The notes under the pieces: model-generated | What the model was told of the DNA's origin: nothing | The model's input: only the letters and a program-made list of their open reading frames with translations | Database searches by the model: none | Shown: one piece after another, positions 36,113-44,007 of the stretch | How positions within the stretch are numbered: position 1 is the first letter of the stretch | How the letters are laid out: every line of letters starts with the position of its first letter | NCBI GenBank assembly: GCA_031550435.1 | Contig: JAVBOO010000011.1 | Location: 20,596-84,595 of the forward strand | DNA length: 64,000 nucleotides | Direction of reading: 5' to 3' | Origin: JAVBOO01 sp031550435 | GTDB taxonomy: Bacteria > Bacillota > Clostridia > Lachnospirales > WRAX01 | Program-made: the position numbers and the translations under genes

Positions 36113-36360
36113 TTTTTTAAAAATAATACCAACTCCAAAATAAGCACTGCCCGCTGCAAACGATTTCGCCGTGAAACATCCGGGTTTGCCGCTACTGTGC
36201 CCGCTAGTTTCGTTACCGAAGTAATAACTTTATCAGCTTCTAAAAAAATTATATTATAACCTCGTCCAAATTGCAAACGCGTTTTGCCCGAAAAGCCGGA
36301 TTTTTCCATAAACCCGACAAAAAAAGCCCAACCGGCTTAACGATCGGACTTCTTGTTATG
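36113..36360 (-). other. lepB upstream region
   Basis: It contains a minus-strand TATAAT (36258-36253) that could be the lepB -10 box, without a good -35. A short match to the right end of R2 (TTTCGTTACCGAAGTAATA, about 36209-36227) looks like a solo remnant. A 66-codon frame at 36109-36309 has no recognisable features and is probably spurious. Confidence 0.35.
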
Positions 36361-36631
36361 ATTTTACTCCCGCGGAAGTTACAGTCGTTTAAGAACATAT
36401 CAGTCTTAAACGACTGTAGGACGTGGGGCGTTAAATTCAAAACCGCTCAAGCTTCGCTTGGACGGTTTTAAATTTAACTGACTATAAATACCGTATAAAA
36501 TACTTACGCGGTTACTCGTGCCGAGCAGCCGCGTCTAGGTACGCCGCAGTGCTCAAATGCGGCACATCTGCGTCTTAGCAAGTGAACAGCAAAATATAGC
36601 GTTTTCCTATATTTTGTTGCCGAAGTAATAT
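36361..36631 (+). repeat. R2 dispersed repeat, copy B, split by a nested insert
   Basis: The left end (CGCGGAAGTTA, from about 36361) and the remainder (ATACCGTATAAAATACTTACG... to GTAATAT at 36631) match the R2 copy at 40195, but about 104 bp of unrelated palindromic DNA lie between them. The right hairpin AAAATATAG/CTATATTTT and the central GCCGCA/TGCGGC hairpin are present. Confidence 0.8.
36382..36485 (+). repeat. Palindromic insert nested in R2 copy B
   Basis: The insert consists of two strong hairpins. The first has perfect 14-bp arms (ACAGTCGTTTAAGA at 36381-36394 and its complement at 36404-36417). The second runs 36430-36478 (GTTAAATT.AAAACCG with CGGTTTT.AATTTAAC). Its outer ends are loosely inverted (ACAGTCGTTTAA and ATAGTCAGTTAAA). 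It has no coding capacity. Confidence 0.7.
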
Positions 36632-36671
36632 ACAGCCACTCTAATAGACGAGCCGGCTCGGTTTTCTTTTG

Positions 36672-37157
36672 CTAGCTGAACAGCAGTTTTTCCACATCGA
36701 TAAGCAGCTTCATCGAACCCTCGGTCTTACCGATGTTTTTAACAAACAGATTCGCCTTGTTCAACTTCGCACTCGGAGCGGGAAGTATATCTTCATCCGG
36801 AATGATAGCGCAGCCGCTGACGGAATCGACAATCAAACCTATTATCATATCATTGGTGTTAAGGACTATTATACAAGTCTGGTCGCCGTACTCTTTTTCT
36901 TCCTTGCCGAAACGCAGTCTGACGCTCATTACCGGCGCTATGTCTCCTCTGAGATTAACAATGCCCTTTATACAGGCAGGAGTATCCGGAACCGGAGTTA
37001 TGCTGAATATATTTATTATTTCCTTGACTGCCAATACCTCTATAGCGTAATTCTCGCTGCCTATTTCGAAGCAGAGAAACATGTCTTTCATCGTGTCTTC
37101 ATGAACGGCGGTCTTGCCGTCGTAGTCCGTATAGCTTTCGGAGTTTAACTCGCTCAT
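36672..37157 (-). CDS. cheW: Chemotaxis coupling protein CheW
   Basis: Adaptor that links chemoreceptors to the CheA kinase. The 161-residue product has the CheW fold with FLCFEIGSENYAIEVLAVKEI, the receptor-binding ITPVPDTPACIKGIVNLRGDIAPV and the closing LLIDVEKLL. The N-terminal 25 residues are an extra acidic leader. The start follows GGAGGG. It lies 15 nt after cheA in a cheR-cheA-cheW operon. Confidence 0.95.
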   Translation of the reverse strand: MSELNSESYTDYDGKTAVHEDTMKDMFLCFEIGSENYAIEVLAVKEIINIFSITPVPDTPACIKGIVNLRGDIAPVMSVRLRFGKEEKEYGDQTCIIVLNTNDMIIGLIVDSVSGCAIIPDEDILPAPSAKLNKANLFVKNIGKTEGSMKLLIDVEKLLFS

Positions 37158-37172
37158 TTTTTACCCTCCCGT

Positions 37173-39200
37173 CTATTTGTCAAAGAAACCGGCCACATCC
37201 AAAATAAGACTGATGTCACCGTTTCCGAGCAGTGTGCAGCCGCTAATGCCCTTGACCTTCCCGATATACTTCGGCATGTTTTTAAGAACAACCTGCTGCT
37301 GACCGAGCAAGGTATCGACAAACAGACAGATAATCTGGTCGCCGTTTTCGAGCATTATCATTATGCCCTCATCCGGATTCGTATACTTGGGAGTCATACC
37401 GAAGAACTCGTAAAGCCTGACGATATTGTAAACCTCTCCTCTGACGGTTATCATTTCGTTTCCGTTCGGGTCGAGGAAAATGTCCTTCATCCTGGGCTTA
37501 AAGCTGTCTCTTATAGCAAGTATCGGGAGCGTAAACTTCGAATCTCCGACAGTTACAAGCATACCGTCGATAATAGCCAGAGTCAGAGGTATTTTCATCG
37601 TGAACGTCGAGCCCTCGCCCGGCGTGCTGTCAACAAATACCTGCCCGTTAACAAGCTCAAGGTTTTTAAAGACAACGTCCATTCCGACGCCCCTGCCTGA
37701 AAACTCCGTAACTTTTTCGTTTGTCGAGAACCCCGGCATGAATACAAACTGGAATATTTCCTTGTCGCTGTATTCGTTTTCGGGTTTTGTAAGCATGCCG
37801 TTATTTTTCGCCTTGTTAAGAATTTTTGCCTTGTTCAAACCGGCTCCGTCATCCCTGATTCTGATGATAACGTCACTGCCGGAGCTTTCGGCCTCAAGGC
37901 TTATTGTACCCTTCGGGTCTTTTCCGCCCGCCTCCCTTGTCTCCGGAAGCTCAATCCCGTGGTCGGCCGAGTTTCTTATTATGTGCATTATAGGATCGGC
38001 TATGTGCTCGATAATATTTTTATCGACTTCTGTTTCTTCTCCGTATATTTCGAGCTGAATATCTTTTCCGAGCTGCTTGCACATGTCTCTTACGATTCTG
38101 TTCATTTTGAAAAACGTTGCCGAAAGCGGCACCATTCTTAGACTCATAATCGTGTTTTGCATCTCTTTTATTATGGATTTCAGCTGTCTTGCCTCTTTGT
38201 AAAAACCATCCAGAGCAAGACCCTCAAGCTCGGGGTTCTGAGTTACCATGGCTTCGGATATGACGAGCTCGCCCATAAGCTTCAGCAAATCGTCAAGCTT
38301 TCCGACGTTAACGCTTATCATGCTTGAACCGGCAGCTTTTTTGATCGACTGATTCGCGTCTTTAACAGCCGAATGAGCAGAAGCGGATGAAACCGAGGCT
38401 GACGAAGCTCCGTTTGAGCTCTTTTTTTCTTCGGGCGCGGCATCATGTTTTTCAGGCTCGATACTCAGCTCTTTGAGATAAATGGTCGCAGCCAGCATCT
38501 CTCTGAGCTCCTCAAGTATTTGATATGTTACTATCTTAAGCTTCAGCCCGTTCGCGCGGATAATGTCGATTGACGCTTCGTCTATAAGATTTTCAGGCAC
38601 TGACGCGCATGATATCACATGGTCTTTAATGTTATGGACAACTGTAAAAGCCCGAACATTCTCCATTTCACATCCGTCATCAAATCGAAGCACAACATCG
38701 AACACGTTCGCGTTTTCCGGAACATCCTCAGGAGAAACTTCGGCCGTGCTGTTCCCGATGGAAGCAGGCTGAGCATCCGGCTTTGCCGGTTCAGGCTTAG
38801 CGCCGCCTTTAATAAAATTAAGAAATTCCTTGATCCTTGCAATATTTTCGGAATCGTCTCCGTCTGCCGGGGCATCCGCCTCAATTTTGGCGATTTCTTC
38901 TTTAATAAAGTCGACACTCGAAAGGACAAGGTCTGTAATCTTCGAAAAGTCTACATCACTCGGGTTCTCCTCTCTGAGATAAAAGAACAAATCCTCGATG
39001 GCATGAGCAGAAACCGCTATGCCCGTAAACTCCATCATAGCGGCAGAACCCTTTATCGTATGCATGACGCGAAATATTTCGTTTATACCGTCCATACTGT
39101 AACCGGTATCGCCCTGAACAATGTTTTGCTCAAGATGCTGGAGCAGCTGTGACATCTCGAATGTAAACATTTCAATCATTGACCTGTCGAAGTCTGACAA
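37173..39200 (-). CDS. cheA: Chemotaxis histidine kinase CheA
   Basis: Autophosphorylating kinase of chemotaxis. The 675-residue product has the HPt domain with the phosphorylated His47 in MHTIKGSAAMMEF, a middle response-regulator-binding region, the dimerisation domain (about 300-360), the ATPase with IADPIMHIIRNSADHGIE and DDGAGLN, and the C-terminal CheW-like domain. The start is a TTG at 39200 after AGGTGAT; no ATG fits the frame nearby. No cheY, cheD or receptor gene is in the window, so its main partner must be elsewhere. Confidence 0.97.
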   Translation of the reverse strand: MSDFDRSMIEMFTFEMSQLLQHLEQNIVQGDTGYSMDGINEIFRVMHTIKGSAAMMEFTGIAVSAHAIEDLFFYLREENPSDVDFSKITDLVLSSVDFIKEEIAKIEADAPADGDDSENIARIKEFLNFIKGGAKPEPAKPDAQPASIGNSTAEVSPEDVPENANVFDVVLRFDDGCEMENVRAFTVVHNIKDHVISCASVPENLIDEASIDIIRANGLKLKIVTYQILEELREMLAATIYLKELSIEPEKHDAAPEEKKSSNGASSASVSSASAHSAVKDANQSIKKAAGSSMISVNVGKLDDLLKLMGELVISEAMVTQNPELEGLALDGFYKEARQLKSIIKEMQNTIMSLRMVPLSATFFKMNRIVRDMCKQLGKDIQLEIYGEETEVDKNIIEHIADPIMHIIRNSADHGIELPETREAGGKDPKGTISLEAESSGSDVIIRIRDDGAGLNKAKILNKAKNNGMLTKPENEYSDKEIFQFVFMPGFSTNEKVTEFSGRGVGMDVVFKNLELVNGQVFVDSTPGEGSTFTMKIPLTLAIIDGMLVTVGDSKFTLPILAIRDSFKPRMKDIFLDPNGNEMITVRGEVYNIVRLYEFFGMTPKYTNPDEGIMIMLENGDQIICLFVDTLLGQQQVVLKNMPKYIGKVKGISGCTLLGNGDISLILDVAGFFDK

Positions 39201-39234
39201 AACACATCACCTTTTCTGAGTTGTTCGTTATATA

Positions 39235-40047
39235 CTATACTCTTCTGTAAATTGCCGGTTTTACATATTTATATTTTACGTTCTGCATATTTACCGTTTC
39301 GGAGTGTCCCACAAACAAAAAACCACCGGGTTCAAGCACATCCGCAAATCTGTCAATTAACTCGTCTTTGGTCGGCGTGTCAAAGTATATCATTACGTTA
39401 CGGCAGAAAATAACCTGAAATTTTTTCTTGAACGGCAGTCTTTCTTCCATTAGGTTGAATTTTCTGTAAAACACTTTTGATTTTATATCGTCAGTTACGG
39501 CAAAATCTGTACCGTGTTTTCGAAAATATCTTTTTTTCCAAGCTTCGGGCATGGGTTTGATGCTTTCTTCGCTGTAAACGCCGTTAACGGCTTTCTGCAA
39601 GACTTTTACCGAAATATCCGTTGCCAGAATCTCCGTGTTCCAGCCGGGTTTGTCGGCAAAAAAATCGTTTATTATCATTTGAAGCGTATAAGGCTCTTCT
39701 CCGGTTGAAGACGCTGCACACCAAAGCCTCAAATCTCTAACTTGGGCATACTCTTCGGCTATATACGGCAGCACGCAGTCTTTGAAATACACAAAATGAT
39801 CAGGCTCACGCATAAAAAACGTATGATTTGTAGTGACTCGGTTGATAAATTTTATTATTGCTTCGCCGGACCTGTCGTTCAACAGGTCGTCAAAATATTC
39901 CGTAAACGATTGAAAACCTTTTGCCTCAAGCTCGGATTTAAGCCTTGAGTAAATGAGCGATTTTTTTTCCGCCCCTAATGTTATACCGTAATTTTTCTTG
40001 ATATATTCGCTTATCCTTTGAAATTCACTGAGGGTTAACTCTTTCAT
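39235..40047 (-). CDS. cheR: Chemoreceptor methyltransferase CheR
   Basis: Uses S-adenosylmethionine to methylate glutamates on chemoreceptors, setting adaptation together with CheB. The 270-residue product shows the N-terminal CheR helical domain, FMREPDHFVYF, the SAM-binding LRLWCAASSTGEEPYTLQMI and FCRNVMIYFD. AAGGAG precedes the ATG. It is the first gene of the cheR-cheA-cheW operon; its upstream region contains an R2 repeat and the divergent decarboxylase promoter. Confidence 0.96.
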   Translation of the reverse strand: MKELTLSEFQRISEYIKKNYGITLGAEKKSLIYSRLKSELEAKGFQSFTEYFDDLLNDRSGEAIIKFINRVTTNHTFFMREPDHFVYFKDCVLPYIAEEYAQVRDLRLWCAASSTGEEPYTLQMIINDFFADKPGWNTEILATDISVKVLQKAVNGVYSEESIKPMPEAWKKRYFRKHGTDFAVTDDIKSKVFYRKFNLMEERLPFKKKFQVIFCRNVMIYFDTPTKDELIDRFADVLEPGGFLFVGHSETVNMQNVKYKYVKPAIYRRV

Positions 40048-40194
40048 ATCCGCTCCTTATTCTGACAATTTCCCCCCGGTCTGCCAAAACCCGGAATGAT
40101 TTGTGAAATTTGACCGGCTTACTCTTGTTTGCAGCCGTCTTACTTATGTCATATTTCCGTATTTTCTTTTTGCGCCGAATATAATATACTTTAT

Positions 40195-40357
40195 ATATCA
40201 CCGCGGAAGTTAAATACCGTTTAAAATACTTACGCGGTTACTTGGCCCGAGCAGACGTGCTTAGATACGCCGCAGCGCTACAATGCGGCGCATCTGCGTC
40301 TAAGCTTGAGAACAACAAAATATAGCGTTTTCCTATATTTTGTTGCCGAAGTAATAT
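40195..40357 (+). repeat. R2 dispersed repeat, copy C (full form)
   Basis: 163 bp from ATATCACCGCGGAAG to GAAGTAATAT with imperfect inverted ends (ATATyACnnCGG). The central hairpin pairs GCTTAGATACGCCGCA with TGCGGCGCATCTGCGTCTAAGC (small interior loop), and the right hairpin AACAAAATATAG pairs perfectly with CTATATTTTGTT. It fills most of the cheR-oadA gap; 40048-40194 to its left shows nothing recognisable. Confidence 0.85.
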
Positions 40358-40395
40358 CTAAAAAACTAATTTGTGTATTTCTGTCATAAATTATG

Positions 40396-40404
40396 TGATA
40401 TAAT
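40396..40404 (+). promoter_or_regulatory. Candidate extended -10 promoter of the oad operon
   Basis: TGATATAAT gives a perfect TATAAT with an upstream TGn. No good -35 lies at 17 bp. It is 73 nt before the oadA start, which has a strong AAGGAGG site. Confidence 0.5.
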
Positions 40405-40476
40405 CACTAACAACTGCCAAAAACAAAGCTTTGCCTACGGCTGCATGTTTTCGGCATCACTTATAAGGAGGATAAC

Positions 40477-41853
40477 ATGAAAATTCGTTTTACGGAGACT
40501 GTGTTGCGCGATGCTCAGCAATCTCTTCTCGCAACCCGCATGCCGACTTCAAAATTCACGGAAATATTGAGCGTGATGGACAAGGCGGGATTTTATTCTT
40601 TGGAGTGCTGGGGAGGAGCAACGTTCGACTCGTGTCTCAGATATTTGAACGAGGATCCCTGGGAAAGACTTCGTACAATCAAAAAGAATGTTAAAAACAC
40701 GAAGCTGCAAATGCTTCTGCGAGGTCAGAACATCCTCGGCTATAAGCATTATCCCGACGATATCGTCCGGCTTTTTGTAAGAAAATCCATAGAAAACGGC
40801 ATCAGCGTTATGCGTATATTCGATGCGCTCAATGACCTTCGGAATATAGAAACCGCAGTTGACGAAACTGTCAAACGCGGCGGAGAAGCACAGTGCGCGA
40901 TTTCCTATACAACCTCTCCCGTTCATACTATCGAGGCCTATGCAAAGCTCGGCAAGCGTATGGAAGAAATAGGCGCAAAATCAATATGCATTAAAGACAT
41001 GGCCGGCATAATGGGCCCGCAAGAAGCCTATGACCTTGTAAAAGCGCTCAAATCTACGGTTAAAGTTCCGATACAGCTCCACACGCATTCAACGACAGGT
41101 CTAGGCCCTCTTACGCTGTTAAAAGCGATAGAAGCAGGTTGTGACGGTATCGATACGGCAATTTCGTGCCTGTCCGGCGGTACGAGCCAGCCCGCAACGG
41201 AATCCATGGCATACTCGCTTAAGCAACTCGGTTATGATATCGGCTTAAACTTCAATGTTCTTAAGCAGATAAACGATTTCTTTAAGCCTATTAAGGACGA
41301 ATACGTTAAATCCGGCTTGCTTGACGCCTTTGTTCTCGGAACCGAAACAGATGCTCTCAACTATCAGATACCAGGAGGCATGCTCTCAAACCTTATCGCC
41401 CAGCTCAAACAGCAAAACGCGATTGACAAACTTGAAGAGGTTCTTCAGGAGACGCCGAAAGTCAGAGCAGACCTCGGTTATCCCCCTCTTGTAACTCCTA
41501 TGAGTCAAATGGTCGGGGTTCAGGCCGCTTCTAACGTTCTCGCGGGAGAAAGATACAAAAACGTTTCAAACGAAATCCGTTCATATATTAAGGGAGAATA
41601 TGGCACACCTCCCGGAGAAATCAATCCTGAAATCATAAAAACAATTCTCGGAGACGAAACTCGTATAACAGAACGTTATGCCGCAACACTCAAGCCCGGC
41701 TACGAAACTGCCAAAAAAGAAGCCGGAGCCCTCGCCCGTTCGGACGAAGATGTGCTCAGTTATGCTTCCTTCCCTCAGATCGCTGAGAAATTTTTCAAAG
41801 CCCGCAAAGAAAAAGAAGAAAATGTTGTCAAATACACCATCACAAAAATATAA
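40477..41853 (+). CDS. oadA: Oxaloacetate decarboxylase alpha subunit / carboxyltransferase
   Basis: Carboxyltransferase that moves the carboxyl group of oxaloacetate (or a related acid) to biotin, the first step of a sodium-pumping decarboxylase. The 458-residue product shows ETVLRDAQQSLLATRM, WGGATFDSCLRYL, the catalytic lysine region CIKDMAGIMGP and the metal-binding QLHTHSTTGLGP. It ends before the biotin domain, which is a separate gene here. A pyruvate-carboxylase subunit B role is possible by sequence, but the adjacent oadG and oadB genes favour the membrane decarboxylase. Confidence 0.94.
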   Translation: MKIRFTETVLRDAQQSLLATRMPTSKFTEILSVMDKAGFYSLECWGGATFDSCLRYLNEDPWERLRTIKKNVKNTKLQMLLRGQNILGYKHYPDDIVRLFVRKSIENGISVMRIFDALNDLRNIETAVDETVKRGGEAQCAISYTTSPVHTIEAYAKLGKRMEEIGAKSICIKDMAGIMGPQEAYDLVKALKSTVKVPIQLHTHSTTGLGPLTLLKAIEAGCDGIDTAISCLSGGTSQPATESMAYSLKQLGYDIGLNFNVLKQINDFFKPIKDEYVKSGLLDAFVLGTETDALNYQIPGGMLSNLIAQLKQQNAIDKLEEVLQETPKVRADLGYPPLVTPMSQMVGVQAASNVLAGERYKNVSNEIRSYIKGEYGTPPGEINPEIIKTILGDETRITERYAATLKPGYETAKKEAGALARSDEDVLSYASFPQIAEKFFKARKEKEENVVKYTITKI

Positions 41854-41865
41854 AGGAGGCGCGCC

Positions 41866-42174
41866 GTGGAGATAAAAAATGCTTTAGACGCGATACTGCC
41901 TTCCCTGCTCGGAATGCTTGTAGTTTTTATAATGCTGGCTCTCATAATGGGTGTTATCTATATCATATCCGCGATTTTCAGACCAAAGAAACAAGAGCTT
42001 ATCGAAGAATCGTATGAGGCTGCGCCCGCAGAACTTGCCCCCGGTTCAGCCGGCGGCGTAATGCTTTACGACACGCCTGATCGCGCCGCGGCTATGATCA
42101 TGGCGATAGTTGCTGACAAAATGAAAAAACCGCTTAACCAACTGCGCTTTATCTCGATAAAGCGTGTCAAATAG
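41866..42174 (+). CDS. oadG: Decarboxylase gamma subunit (OadG family)
   Basis: Small membrane-anchored subunit that assembles the decarboxylase. The 102-residue product has one N-terminal membrane helix (about residues 10-38, SLLGMLVVFIMLALIMGVIY), an acidic/Ala/Pro linker and a short C-terminal segment ending KRVK. OadG proteins share little sequence beyond this topology. The start is a GTG at 41866 after AAAGGAGG. Confidence 0.85.
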   Translation: MEIKNALDAILPSLLGMLVVFIMLALIMGVIYIISAIFRPKKQELIEESYEAAPAELAPGSAGGVMLYDTPDRAAAMIMAIVADKMKKPLNQLRFISIKRVK

Positions 42175-42193
42175 ATGATGGAGGCAAAACTGT

Positions 42194-42583
42194 ATGAAAT
42201 ATAAAGTAACTCTAAATAAAATCACCTATGAAGTGGAAGTTACGGACGGTGAAGCCGTTCTCCTCAACGAATTTGAAGCTGTCGCTCCCGCTCCCGCAGC
42301 CGTTTCCGCTCCTCAGGCTGCGACCGCGCCCTCAGCTGCTCCCACTCAAGCAGCGCCGCAGCTCGCATCTGGCGAAGTTATAAAATCGCCTATGCCGGGA
42401 ACTATCGTAAACGTTAAATTCCAAACCGGCGCGGCAGTTAAAAAGGGCGACACACTTGTCGTTCTTGAAGCAATGAAAATGGAAAACGAGATAAAGGCCG
42501 GCAGAGACGGTAAAATCGTTCAGGTACTTGTCGCTAAAGGAGCAGCCGTTGAAACCGGCACAGCTCTTGTAGTTCTCGGTTAG
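42194..42583 (+). CDS. Biotin carboxyl carrier protein of the decarboxylase
   Basis: Carries the carboxyl group on biotin from the alpha to the beta subunit. The 129-residue product has a beta-rich start, an Ala/Pro-rich flexible linker (about residues 28-58) and a biotinyl domain with the biotinylated Lys95 in EAMKMEN and the conserved SPMPGTI. It is equivalent to the C-terminus of fused OadA proteins (also called MmdC or GcdC in related pumps). A GGAGG site lies upstream. Confidence 0.94.
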   Translation: MKYKVTLNKITYEVEVTDGEAVLLNEFEAVAPAPAAVSAPQAATAPSAAPTQAAPQLASGEVIKSPMPGTIVNVKFQTGAAVKKGDTLVVLEAMKMENEIKAGRDGKIVQVLVAKGAAVETGTALVVLG

Positions 42584-42594
42584 GGGGGGTATAA

Positions 42595-43764
42595 GTGCTT
42601 GACGTAATAAAATCAATTTGGGAAGGCTCGGGCTTCTTCGGTCTGGTTACCGGCGACTGGAAGTCGCTTGTGATGATTATACTCGCCTGTGTCCTCCTGT
42701 ATCTAGGTATTGTAAAAAAATTTGAACCGCTCCTGCTCATAGGTATTGCTTTCGGTATGCTGCTGACTAACCTTCCGTTTTCGGATATTTTTCATCCCGA
42801 ATTATTCGCCGAAAAAACGGTTGACTTCGGGCGTGTTCTGCATGAAGGCGGCCTGATGGATATACTCTATCTGGGCGTTAAACTCAATATCTATCCTTCG
42901 CTTATTTTCCTCGGTGTCGGAGCTATGACCGACTTTGGCCCTCTGCTTGCAAACGCGAAATCTCTTATGCTCGGAGCCGCCGCTCAGCTGGGAATTTACT
43001 GTGCGTTTATTATCGCGATAGTACTCGGTTTCTCGGCACAGCAGGCCGGCGCAATCGGCATTATCGGCGGAGCTGACGGCCCGACGGCTATATGGCTGAC
43101 AAGCAAACTCGCTCCGGATCTTCTCGGACCCATCGCAATCGCCGCATATTCGTATATGGCGCTGATTCCCCTTATTCAGCCTCCAATTATGCGTGCGCTT
43201 ACAACGAAAAAAGAACGAGAAGTGAAAATGGAACAGCTCAGGGAAGTTTCAAAAAAAGAAAAGATTGTATTCCCGATAATAGTCGCGGTATTCACGATAC
43301 TTCTTCTCCCCTCGGTAGCGCCGCTTCTAGGTATGCTCATGCTCGGCAATCTTATGCGCGAATGCGGAGTTGTTGACAGACTTTCGGATACTGCTCAAAA
43401 CGCACTTATGAACATAGTAACGATTTTCCTTTCGATATGCGTCGGCGCGACGACAGTCGGAAGCAAATTCCTCACATGGGAGACCATAGGCATAGTATTC
43501 CTCGGCCTGTTCGCATTTATGTTCAGTACCGTCGGCGGAATTCTGTTGGGAAAACTTATGTATGTTTTGACAGGCGGAAAAATTAACCCGCTGATAGGCT
43601 CCGCAGGCGTTTCAGCTGTTCCAATGGCGGCGCGTGTCAGCCAGGTTGAAGGGCAAAAGGCAAATCCTTCGAATTTCCTGCTCATGCACGCTATGGGCCC
43701 GAATGTCGCCGGAGTTATAGGCTCTGCTGTCGCCGCCGGCTTCCTGCTCACGATTTTAAAGTAG
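42595..43764 (+). CDS. oadB: Sodium-pumping decarboxylase beta subunit (OadB family)
   Basis: Integral membrane subunit that releases CO2 from carboxybiotin and exports sodium ions. The 389-residue product has about nine to eleven helices. Conserved family regions are YPSLIFLGVGAMTDFGPLLA, GIIGGADGPTAIW (with the essential Asp of helix IIIa) and GSAGVSAVPMAARVSQ. The start is a GTG at 42595 after GGGGGG. The beta subunits for oxaloacetate, methylmalonyl-CoA and glutaconyl-CoA pumps are hard to tell apart, so the substrate rests on the alpha subunit. Confidence 0.95.
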   Translation: MLDVIKSIWEGSGFFGLVTGDWKSLVMIILACVLLYLGIVKKFEPLLLIGIAFGMLLTNLPFSDIFHPELFAEKTVDFGRVLHEGGLMDILYLGVKLNIYPSLIFLGVGAMTDFGPLLANAKSLMLGAAAQLGIYCAFIIAIVLGFSAQQAGAIGIIGGADGPTAIWLTSKLAPDLLGPIAIAAYSYMALIPLIQPPIMRALTTKKEREVKMEQLREVSKKEKIVFPIIVAVFTILLLPSVAPLLGMLMLGNLMRECGVVDRLSDTAQNALMNIVTIFLSICVGATTVGSKFLTWETIGIVFLGLFAFMFSTVGGILLGKLMYVLTGGKINPLIGSAGVSAVPMAARVSQVEGQKANPSNFLLMHAMGPNVAGVIGSAVAAGFLLTILK

Positions 43765-43790
43765 GTCGCGTTAACACCGCTCTCTGCGAA

Positions 43791-43832
43791 CCCATATCGG
43801 CTGTATCTTTTCCGGGATACAGCCGATACGGG
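43791..43832 (+). terminator. Hairpin after oadB, probable terminator
   Basis: ATCGGCTGTATC pairs with GATACAGCCGAT around a 6-nt loop, with further partial pairing outside. There is no T-run because R1 copy 5 begins directly after it, so R1 may have separated the hairpin from its T-tract. Confidence 0.6.
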
Positions 43833-43834
43833 TT

Positions 43835-43942
43835 ATTGAGGCGACAATTAAACCATACGCTAAGCTTATCGCCTCAATCCCCCTTAGGCCCGCGGGCGGT
43901 GTAATTGATGATTAAACCGCATGGTTTGATCGGGGGATCAAT
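43835..43942 (+). repeat. R1 dispersed repeat, copy 5
   Basis: About 108 bp, bounded by TTATTGA and TCAATAA (7-bp inverted ends). The stem GAGGCGACAA/TTATCGCCTC has one mismatch, the inner hairpin GATTAAACC/GGTTTGATC keeps pairing with one G-U, and ATCCCCC pairs with GGGGGAT. Confidence 0.88.
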
Positions 43943-44007
43943 AATAACGACAAACCTCTTAACCGCGAAATATAGCTCTTATGAGTAATAAATCGAGCGA
44001 GGATGAA

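Noticed and set aside
36109..36309. 66-codon frame before lepB
   Set aside because: It ends at the lepB start, contains the candidate lepB -10 box and has no family features.
12460..43942. R1 and R2 copies as a CRISPR array
   Set aside because: Copies are kilobases apart, over 100 bp long, in both orientations, with no spacers or cas genes.
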